From contig JACRNN010000153.1 in NCBI GenBank assembly GCA_016234955.1, positions 1-10,169 of the forward strand: a stretch of DNA of 10,169 nucleotides, in the 5' to 3' direction. Of the stretch, positions 1 through 4,972 are shown one piece after another (positions within the stretch are counted from its first letter, which is position 1; every line of letters begins with the position of its first letter). The position numbers were made by a program, and so were the translations under genes. The notes beneath the pieces were generated by a model. That model was given only the letters and a program-made list of their open reading frames with translations. It searched no databases and had not been told where the DNA came from. The stretch comes from Deltaproteobacteria bacterium (lineage in GTDB: Bacteria > Desulfobacterota > GWC2-55-46).

Positions 1-46
1 TATACTCCCTTATATGTCGAAGATTCCCCACAGCTTGCCGCGGGGA

Positions 47-73
47 GCTTCCACCCTCCCCGGGCTTGGAAGC
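47..73. repeat. Inverted repeat upstream of pstS
   Basis: A perfect 7-bp inverted repeat, GCTTCCA at 47-53 and TGGAAGC at 67-73, is separated by a 13-base C-rich loop. It has no T-tract, so it is not an obvious terminator. It may be the tail of the upstream transcription unit or part of the pstS leader. I could not find a convincing Pho box or a paired -35/-10 in 1-120. Confidence 0.3.
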
Positions 74-110
74 CGCTGGGGGTTCAGAACGTCAAAAAAT
101 AAAAGATAAC

Positions 111-114
111 GGAG
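111..114 (+). promoter_or_regulatory. Ribosome binding site of pstS
   Basis: GGAG lies six bases before the ATG at 121. It favours this start over the in-frame ATGs at 127 and 136, which also fall inside the basic n-region of the signal peptide. Confidence 0.6.
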
Positions 115-120
115 ATAGAG

Positions 121-1170
121 ATGAAAATGAAAAAAATGCTGAGCATGTTTGTCCTGCTGGCGGTCTGCTTGGGCTTCGGCCCCGGCGCCTTCGCGGCAGA
201 GATCATAAACGGGGCGGGCGCCACGTTCCCATACCCGCTCTACTCGAAATGGGCGTACGAATACAACAAGAAGACCGGACTCAAGATGAACTACCAGTCC
301 ATAGGAAGCGGCGGCGGCATAAAGCAGATAAAGCAGAAGACCGTGGACTTCGGCGCAAGCGACGCCCCGCTTAAGGCAAAAGACCTCGATGAGGCTGGCC
401 TCATGCAGTTCCCGATGGCCATAGGTGGCGTGGTGCCGGTCGTAAACATCGCGGGGGCCGCCCCCGGACAGCTCAAGCTCACACCCGAGGTCCTCGCCGA
501 CATCTATCTCGGAAAGATCACGAAGTGGAGCGACAAAAGGCTTACGGAACTGAACTTAGGGGTAAGGCTCCCCGACGAATCGATTACCGTAGTCCACCGC
601 GCCGACGGGAGCGGCACGACTTGGATATTCACCAACTACCTCGACAAGGTGAGCAAGCCCTGGCACGACAAGGTCGGCTTTGACACGGCCGTGGACTGGC
701 CCGTGGGCGTCGGCGGCAAGGGCAACGAGGGGGTGGCCATGTACGTTAAAAGGATAAAAAACAGCATCGGTTACGTCGAGCTCGCCTACGCGCTCCAGAA
801 CAAGCTCGTTCATACGAAGCTTCAGAACAGGGACAAGGTCTTCGTTGAGCCTTCCATCGAGAGCTTCAAGGCCGCGGCCGCCGGGGCGGACTGGAAGCAC
901 ACCCCCGGCTTCGAGGTTATACTCACCGACCAGCCCGGCAGGGACTCATGGCCGATAGCCGGAGCGACCTTCATACTCGTATACAGGAACCAGACGAATT
1001 GCGCGAACGCCAGGGCCGTGCTCGATTTCTTCGACTGGTCGTACAGGAACGGCGCGGAGATGGCAAGCTCGTTCGATTACGTCCCTATCCCGAAAGACGT
1101 CTATGAATTGATGGAAGACGCATGGGGCGCAAGTATAAGGTGCGGCGGCAAGGCCGTGTGGACGAAGTAA
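121..1170 (+). CDS. pstS: Phosphate ABC transporter periplasmic substrate-binding protein PstS
   Basis: This is the high-affinity phosphate-binding protein that feeds inorganic phosphate to the PstCAB importer. It has 349 residues, close to the 346 of E. coli PstS. Residues 1-25 form a Sec signal peptide (basic MKMKK, hydrophobic core, AFA before the likely cut). The mature part opens with the family signature GAGATFPYPLY (residues 31-41), then IGSGGG (61-66) and FGASDAPL (77-84). HRADGSGTT (159-167) carries the Arg and Ser-Gly-Thr that contact phosphate in E. coli PstS. Known phosphate ligands therefore look conserved: Thr35, Ser63, Asp81, Arg160 and Ser164-Thr166. It is transcribed alone and is followed 34 bp later by a strong terminator, so pstC, pstA and pstB must lie elsewhere. 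The family assignment is sure; Pho control is inferred from the family, not seen here. Confidence 0.97.
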   Translation: MKMKKMLSMFVLLAVCLGFGPGAFAAEIINGAGATFPYPLYSKWAYEYNKKTGLKMNYQSIGSGGGIKQIKQKTVDFGASDAPLKAKDLDEAGLMQFPMAIGGVVPVVNIAGAAPGQLKLTPEVLADIYLGKITKWSDKRLTELNLGVRLPDESITVVHRADGSGTTWIFTNYLDKVSKPWHDKVGFDTAVDWPVGVGGKGNEGVAMYVKRIKNSIGYVELAYALQNKLVHTKLQNRDKVFVEPSIESFKAAAAGADWKHTPGFEVILTDQPGRDSWPIAGATFILVYRNQTNCANARAVLDFFDWSYRNGAEMASSFDYVPIPKDVYELMEDAWGASIRCGGKAVWTK

Positions 1171-1203
1171 CGCCTGCCATCTGAAATGGAGGCGATAGCG
1201 CTC

Positions 1204-1245
1204 AACAGCCGCCCCGGATGCATCGCATCCGGGGCGGCTGTTTTT
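1204..1245 (+). terminator. Strong rho-independent terminator after pstS
   Basis: A perfect 17-bp stem (1204-1220 with 1226-1242) has a 5-base CATCG loop and is followed at once by a T-run ending at 1245. The opposite strand has no T-run, so it acts mainly on the plus strand. It isolates pstS from everything downstream. Confidence 0.93.
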
Positions 1246-1378
1246 CAAGATGCATGGCGGGCGCGAGGCCAGCGTCCATCGTTGCGGGGCCGAGCGAATA
1301 GAAATATATCTCCCCGCATTTCACCGCCCCTCCACCGGCATTTAACATGACCGTAATAATCCCGCAACATTCGGGGTG

Positions 1379-1384
1379 TATAAT
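1379..1384 (+). promoter_or_regulatory. Possible -10 element for the small Cys-rich gene
   Basis: A perfect TATAAT stands 34 bases before the ATG at 1419. Transcription from it would begin around 1391, just before the AGGAGG at 1404. No good -35 hexamer is present 16-18 bases upstream, so an activator or a different sigma context may be involved, or the match may be chance. Confidence 0.45.
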
Positions 1385-1403
1385 CGGCACTGGTAAGATG
1401 AAA

Positions 1404-1409
1404 AGGAGG
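1404..1409 (+). promoter_or_regulatory. Ribosome binding site of the small Cys-rich gene
   Basis: A full AGGAGG lies nine bases before ATG 1419. This fixes the start there rather than at the in-frame ATGs at 1347 or 1398, which lie upstream of or against the site. Confidence 0.7.
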
Positions 1410-1418
1410 GGCGGCGGC

Positions 1419-1625
1419 ATGGACAAAAAATGCAAGTACCTCGATGAAGCACGGCAAGACCTTGTCTGCAAGGCGTCAATGACCGGCATGTCGCCGAGCA
1501 TATTCGAACTGAACATCTACTGCTCGACAGCGGAGCGCTACCGCTGTACGCTGCTGCTCGCAAAGACGTTGAGGGATGGGTACAGGGAGGGTGTAGTGAA
1601 GGCCGGGGCCGTGCTGTCGAGGTAG
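1419..1625 (+). CDS. Small four-cysteine protein of unknown function (68 aa)
   Basis: I do not recognise a named family. The 68-residue product is cytoplasmic by appearance, with no signal peptide or membrane segment. It has four cysteines at residues 5, 17, 35 and 43, in the contexts KKCKYL, LVCKAS, IYCST and YRCTLL. The spacing (C-x11-C-x17-C-x7-C) could bind one metal ion or a small iron-sulfur centre, but this is inference. The C-terminal 20 residues are mixed basic and hydrophobic. An ideal AGGAGG supports the start. A likely TATAAT lies upstream and an intrinsic terminator lies 29 bp downstream, so the gene seems to be its own transcription unit between pstS and the response regulator. 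Codon use (GC-rich third positions) matches the neighbours. I am fairly sure it is a real gene and unsure of its role. Confidence 0.72.
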   Translation: MDKKCKYLDEARQDLVCKASMTGMSPSIFELNIYCSTAERYRCTLLLAKTLRDGYREGVVKAGAVLSR

Positions 1626-1653
1626 AGGCGCGCTGCCGCGGCTTGGCAGGCCG

Positions 1654-1674
1654 GGGCGCGAGGCGCGCCCTTTT
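1654..1674 (+). terminator. Rho-independent terminator between the small Cys gene and the response regulator
   Basis: A 7-bp all-GC stem (GGGCGCG at 1654-1660, CGCGCCC at 1664-1670) with a three-base loop is followed by TTTT. It ends only 16-25 bases before the response-regulator start, leaving little room for a separate promoter. It may therefore also act as a partial (attenuating) stop. Confidence 0.7.
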
Positions 1675-1699
1675 GCGAGAGTGAAATATTATGGGATAT

Positions 1700-2380
1700 A
1701 TGGTACAAAAGATACTGGCAGTGGATGATGAGCTGGATATCCTGAGGCTCCTTGAGCACAACCTTGTGAAGGCCGGGTTCCAGGTCTTGAGCGCGCCGGA
1801 CGGCCCTGAAGCCATCGAGATGGCGCGCAAGGTTCACCCTGACCTGATTATCCTCGATATGATGCTCCCCAACATGGAAGGGACAGAGGTTCTCAAGGCG
1901 CTCAAGAAGGACGATGCCACGGAGGGGATACCCGTTATCATGCTGACGGCCAGGGGCGAGGAACTCGACAGGGTCGTGGGATTTGAGCTCGGCGCGGACG
2001 ACTACATCATAAAGCCGTTCAGCACGAAGGAGCTCTTATTGAGGGTACAGGTCCTGTTGAGGAAAAGGCGCCATGAGGACAGCCCCCCGGTCATAAAGTC
2101 CGGCGATATCACCATCGACACCGGCAGGTTCGAGGCGGCGGTCAACGGGAACGGCGTGGACCTTACGGCCACCGAGTTCAGGCTCCTTGTCGAGCTTGCG
2201 GCCTCGAAGGGTAGGCTTCTCAGCAGGGAGTACCTGGTGAAAAGGGTCTGCGGCCCTGATACGCAGGACGGCTCACGGACCATAGATACGCACATAAGGC
2301 GGCTGCGCGTGAAGCTCGGACGCCAGAGCTCCCGCATAGAGACGGTCAGGGGGCTCGGCTACAGGTTGAAGGGCGGGTGA
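1700..2380 (+). CDS. OmpR/PhoB-family response regulator transcription factor
   Basis: This is a two-component response regulator: a receiver domain (about 1-118) and a C-terminal OmpR-type winged helix (about 130-226). Numbered from ATG 1700, the receiver shows the acidic pair Asp9-Asp10, the phosphoacceptor Asp53 (IILDMMLP), Thr83 (MLTAR) and Lys105 (YIIKPF). The DNA-binding domain has the family pattern LTATEFRLL, SRTIDTHIRRLR and the wing ETVRGLGYRL, closest in look to PhoB. The start is uncertain. ATG 1691 adds three residues and has only a weak GAGAG nearby. ATG 1700 gives MVQKILAVDDE, which aligns with the usual PhoB start, and lies 7 bases after a TATTAT. No histidine kinase is adjacent; an aquaporin gene follows within 50 bp. 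A role in phosphate control is suggested by nearby pstS but not shown. Confidence 0.93.
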   Translation: MVQKILAVDDELDILRLLEHNLVKAGFQVLSAPDGPEAIEMARKVHPDLIILDMMLPNMEGTEVLKALKKDDATEGIPVIMLTARGEELDRVVGFELGADDYIIKPFSTKELLLRVQVLLRKRRHEDSPPVIKSGDITIDTGRFEAAVNGNGVDLTATEFRLLVELAASKGRLLSREYLVKRVCGPDTQDGSRTIDTHIRRLRVKLGRQSSRIETVRGLGYRLKGG

Positions 2381-2430
2381 GTCGGAGAGAAAAATTTGCC
2401 GGTGACCCCGTGCGAAAGGATTGGCAGAGA

Positions 2431-3123
2431 ATGATATCAAAGAGTTATATCGCCGAGTTCCTCGGCACGTTCGCCCTTGTCTTCGCGGGCACCGGGGCGA
2501 TAGTCATCAACGACGTAAGCGGAGGGACGGTCACTCACGTCGGGATCGCCCTGACGTTCGGCCTTGTCGTGCTCTCCGTTATCTATGCCGTGGGGGACAC
2601 CTCCGGGGCGCACTTGAACCCGGCCGTGACGTTCGGGTTCTGGACGGCGCGCCGCTTCCCCGGCGCGAAGGTCATGCCCTATGTCATCAGCCAATGCGCC
2701 GGGGCCGTCCTGGCGAGCGCGATGCTCAAACTACTTTTTGCCGGACACCCGACGCTCGGGGCCACGTTGCCGGCCGGGTCTATCCTCCAGTCATTCGTCC
2801 TTGAGGTGATACTGACATGGTTCCTCATGTTCGTGATACTCAACGTCTCGGTCGGGGCAAAGGAAAAGGGGCTCATGGCCGGCATAGCCGTCGGTTCGGC
2901 CGTAGGCCTTGGGGCCCTCTTTGCCGGCCCCATTTCGGGGGCTTCCATGAACCCGGCCCGGACCCTTGCCCCGGCCCTTCTCACCTGGCGTCTCGGCACG
3001 GCATGGCCCTATGTGATCGCGCATTTGGCCGGGGCGTACCTCGCCGTTTTCGGCTGCGCGTTCGTAAGAGAAAAAGATTGCTGCGGCAGGGAGACGGCGA
3101 AAAGGGGCGCGCTTGAGAAATGA
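2431..3123 (+). CDS. MIP-family aquaporin / aquaglyceroporin, NIP-like
   Basis: This inner-membrane channel of the major intrinsic protein family passes water or small neutral solutes. It has 230 residues, six membrane segments and two half-helix loops with both NPA boxes: HLNPAVTF (Asn63) and SMNPARTL (Asn174). Text such as LFAGPISGASMNPAR and SGAHLNPAVTF is very like plant nodulin-26-like proteins and their bacterial AqpN-type relatives, rather than E. coli AqpZ or GlpF. By alignment the selectivity filter would be Phe43, Ala162, Ala171, Arg177, which is wider than AqpZ (Phe, His, Thr, Arg). ATG 2431 is chosen because the protein then begins just before the first helix and AAGGA lies ten bases upstream. 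A GTG at 2377 overlapping the regulator's stop would add 18 charged residues. The gene is probably co-transcribed with the regulator, and its stop overlaps the next start. The substrate is unknown; metalloids, glycerol and lactate are possible by family precedent. Confidence 0.92.
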   Translation: MISKSYIAEFLGTFALVFAGTGAIVINDVSGGTVTHVGIALTFGLVVLSVIYAVGDTSGAHLNPAVTFGFWTARRFPGAKVMPYVISQCAGAVLASAMLKLLFAGHPTLGATLPAGSILQSFVLEVILTWFLMFVILNVSVGAKEKGLMAGIAVGSAVGLGALFAGPISGASMNPARTLAPALLTWRLGTAWPYVIAHLAGAYLAVFGCAFVREKDCCGRETAKRGALEK

Positions 3124-3860
3124 GGATAGCCGCGTTGGGGGACATTCACGGGAATATCGAGGCCTTAAAGGCCGCATACGGGGCGGCCGTCAGGGAGGGC
3201 GTCGATAAAATATATCATCTGGGCGACCTCGGCGGCTACGCGCCCGCCGTCAACGAGGTCGTCGATTTCCTCATCGAGCGCGGGGTCGAAGGCGTGCAGG
3301 GCAACTATGACGACGCCGTGGGGAACGGCAAGGTCCACTGCGGATGCAGATACGTCGACGCCCTTCAGGCCGGCATGGCGGAACTGTCGTTTGAATGGAC
3401 GAAGAACCATGCGACGCAAAAGAGCAGGGAGTACATGAAGGGGCTCCCCTTTGAGATATCTTTTTCCTCTGACGGCCTCCTGGTGAAGCTCTTCCATGCC
3501 ACGCCTTTGAAGAACAACATCTACTGGTACGAGGAGAGGGACGAGAGGTTCTTCCTCGATATGGCAAGGCGAGCCCGCGCCGACGTGATGGTCTACGGAC
3601 ACACGCACCTGCCATACAGAAAAGACATCGAGGGCAGGGTCTTTATCAACGCGGGGAGCGTGGGCAAACCGAAGGACAAGGACCCGAGGGCGTCTCTGGC
3701 GATCGTCGAGATATCAAACGGGGCCGTAAAGGCGGACTTCATGAAGGTCCCTTATGACATCGGAAAGACCGTAGACGCCATACTGAATTCGGGACTTCCT
3801 CCTTACTTCGCGGAGAGGCTGCAAGGAGGGGGGATGAGGGGCTTTAACGGGCGTCTATAG
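3120..3860 (+). CDS. Metallophosphoesterase, calcineurin-like (YfcE/MJ0936-type)
   Basis: A cytoplasmic di-metal phosphoesterase of 246 residues with all ligand motifs: GDIHGN (7-12, Asp8 and His10), GDLGGY (35-40, Asp36), GNYD (61-64, Asn62), His126 in KLFHATP, and GHTH (160-163). FINAGSVGKP follows and is typical of the Metallophos_2 group (COG0639/COG0622 type). Residues 70-110 form an insertion with HCGC and several aromatic residues, commonly seen in the larger members; it may cover the active site. No signal peptide or membrane segment is present. The ATG overlaps the aquaporin stop as ATGA, indicating translational coupling. The substrate cannot be told from sequence; phosphodiesters and nucleotides are usual for the fold. 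Confidence 0.9.
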   Translation: MRIAALGDIHGNIEALKAAYGAAVREGVDKIYHLGDLGGYAPAVNEVVDFLIERGVEGVQGNYDDAVGNGKVHCGCRYVDALQAGMAELSFEWTKNHATQKSREYMKGLPFEISFSSDGLLVKLFHATPLKNNIYWYEERDERFFLDMARRARADVMVYGHTHLPYRKDIEGRVFINAGSVGKPKDKDPRASLAIVEISNGAVKADFMKVPYDIGKTVDAILNSGLPPYFAERLQGGGMRGFNGRL

Positions 3861-3869
3861 TATGTTAAA

Positions 3870-3893
3870 CTCTCCGCCGTAAATGGCGGAGAG
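3870..3893. repeat. Perfect hairpin in the leader of uppP
   Basis: A perfect 9-bp stem, CTCTCCGCC (3870-3878) with GGCGGAGAG (3885-3893), has a 6-base loop. No T-run follows on the plus strand, so it is a poor terminator in that direction. On the minus strand it is followed by a short TTT only. It begins ten bases after the phosphoesterase stop and lies 46 bases before the uppP start. Likely roles are mRNA end protection, a processing site or a weak pause. Confidence 0.6.
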
Positions 3894-3925
3894 CCTTGAC
3901 CTATCAGTTATCCCGCAGACAGATC

Positions 3926-3931
3926 AGGAGG
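3926..3931 (+). promoter_or_regulatory. Ribosome binding site that sets the uppP start
   Basis: A perfect AGGAGG stands eight bases before ATG 3940. It decides against the upstream in-frame ATG at 3883, which sits in a hairpin and would add 19 non-conserved residues. Confidence 0.85.
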
Positions 3932-3939
3932 CGCAACAC

Positions 3940-4716
3940 ATGTTAGATGGAGAAATAATCAAGGGGATAATATTAGGGGTAGTCCAGGGGATAACCGAGT
4001 TCTTCCCGGTCAGCAGCACCGCGCACCTCATACTCTTCCCCTGGTTCTTCGGGTGGAAGGGGGAGATCGACACCCTCGCCTTCGACGTCGCGCTCCACGG
4101 AGGCACGCTCCTGTCCCTGCTGGTATGTTTCCACAGGGACTTATGGAACATACTTGTAAGGGACAGGAGGATGCTCTTACTGGTAGTAATAGCCTGCATC
4201 CCCGCCGGCGTGGCCGGCGTCCTCCTACACCACGCCGCGGAGAGCGCGTTGAGGAGCCCGGCCATCATGGTCGTGACCCTTGTCGGCGTGGGTTTCCTCA
4301 TGCTCGCGGCTGAATCATACGGCAAGAGAGAGAGAACGGAGGCGTCCCTCCTCGATTCCATATTCATCGGGGTCTCCCAGGCCGCGGCGCTCATTCCCGG
4401 GGTATCGAGGTCCGGCATAACGATAACCGCCGGGCTCTTCAGGAACCTTACAAGGGAGTACGCCGCGAGGTTCACGTTCATCATATCCATCCCCGTGATA
4501 GCCGGCGCGACGATGCTCGAGGGCAGGAAGCTCCTTGCCCATCCGGAAAGCTACCATTTAGACGTCATTATAGCCGGACTCGCGGCCGCGTTCATATCCG
4601 GCGTGTTCGCGATAAAATTCCTCCTCGCCTTCCTCAGGAAATACCCGCTGAACCTCTTCGTCTACTACAGGTTTATCCTCGCCGCGTTGATACTCTCTCT
4701 TCTATATCTGAGGTGA
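3940..4716 (+). CDS. uppP: Undecaprenyl-diphosphate phosphatase UppP (BacA)
   Basis: This integral membrane enzyme removes a phosphate from undecaprenyl diphosphate, recycling the lipid carrier for peptidoglycan and surface polysaccharides. Known homologues are also linked to bacitracin resistance. It has 258 residues (E. coli has 273) and about eight hydrophobic segments. The N-terminal signature QGITEFFPVSSTAHL (16-30) supplies the catalytic-region Glu20, the SST triplet and His29. The second motif PGVSRSGIT (153-161) contains Arg157, and DVALHGGT (49-56) is also conserved. The start at 3940 is supported by a perfect AGGAGG and gives the usual MLDGEIIKGIILGVVQG opening. It follows the phosphoesterase by 79 bp with a hairpin between. 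It may be read through from the upstream operon; I found no convincing promoter in the gap. Confidence 0.96.
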   Translation: MLDGEIIKGIILGVVQGITEFFPVSSTAHLILFPWFFGWKGEIDTLAFDVALHGGTLLSLLVCFHRDLWNILVRDRRMLLLVVIACIPAGVAGVLLHHAAESALRSPAIMVVTLVGVGFLMLAAESYGKRERTEASLLDSIFIGVSQAAALIPGVSRSGITITAGLFRNLTREYAARFTFIISIPVIAGATMLEGRKLLAHPESYHLDVIIAGLAAAFISGVFAIKFLLAFLRKYPLNLFVYYRFILAALILSLLYLR

Positions 4717-4773
4717 GATCCCTTCCGCGCCATGCCTGAGCCCTCTTTATCCAGCTTCGGTGAGTATTAAGTG

Positions 4774-4803
4774 TTGACCGAAAGACGGCTGAGGGGGTAC
4801 AAT
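4774..4803 (+). promoter_or_regulatory. Sigma70-type promoter for the CLC gene
   Basis: TTGACC (4774-4779) and TACAAT (4798-4803) are each a 5/6 match to consensus, with an 18-base spacer. Transcription should begin near 4810, giving a leader of about 160 bases before the CLC start. This is the best paired promoter in the left half of the window. Confidence 0.65.
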
Positions 4804-4817
4804 GAAAATAACACGTC

Positions 4818-4902
4818 GCAGAGCGGCATCAGGCCCGCGCGTCTGATGCCGGGGACCGGCGCGGACCAACTGCGGCAGGTGCGGCGGGCCGGGCGGCTCT
4901 GC
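4818..4902 (+). other. Structured 5' leader of the CLC gene (possible cis-regulatory RNA)
   Basis: Complementary segments suggest a compact fold. An outer helix pairs GCAGAGC (4818-4824) with GCTCTGC (4896-4902). An inner 9-bp hairpin pairs CGGCATCAG (4824-4832) with CTGATGCCG (4843-4851). Its loop CCCGC (4834-4838) can pair with GCGGG at 4884-4888, a possible pseudoknot. A competing helix, CCGGC (4856-4860) with GCCGG (4888-4892), excludes the pseudoknot. The region is very GC-rich, so some complementarity is expected by chance. The fold does not match the fluoride riboswitch or any class I can name. Confidence 0.35.
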
Positions 4903-4972
4903 ATCCTGTTGAGTCAAGGGTATCAAGGCCCGGTCATGGAATAACAACCCAGGAGAATTTGAAAGCCGAGAG

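Noticed and set aside
1..120. Pho box upstream of pstS
   Set aside because: No tandem CTGTCAT-like repeats are visible. The A-rich stretch 90-110 is not specific enough.
66..374. Plus-strand frame overlapping the start of pstS
   Set aside because: The translation is a low-complexity Arg-rich shadow of pstS in another frame.
3883..3939. Upstream ATG extension of uppP
   Set aside because: The ATG lies in a hairpin with no ribosome site. The perfect AGGAGG precedes ATG 3940 and the extra 19 residues are not part of the family.
4802..4846. A 14-residue leader peptide with GAGGGGG upstream
   Set aside because: Its ATG overlaps the -10 box TACAAT and would not be in a transcript starting near 4810. 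The peptide has no recognisable attenuation signature.
4818..4902. Fluoride (crcB) riboswitch upstream of the CLC gene
   Set aside because: CTGATG and GGCCCGC are present, but the required GATG-type 5' element before the first stem is absent and CTGATG here pairs directly with CATCAG. The known pseudoknot layout cannot be drawn.
4771..4944. 57-codon GTG-initiated frame before the CLC gene
   Set aside because: No ribosome site, it overlaps the promoter and the inverted repeats, and the translation resembles no protein family.
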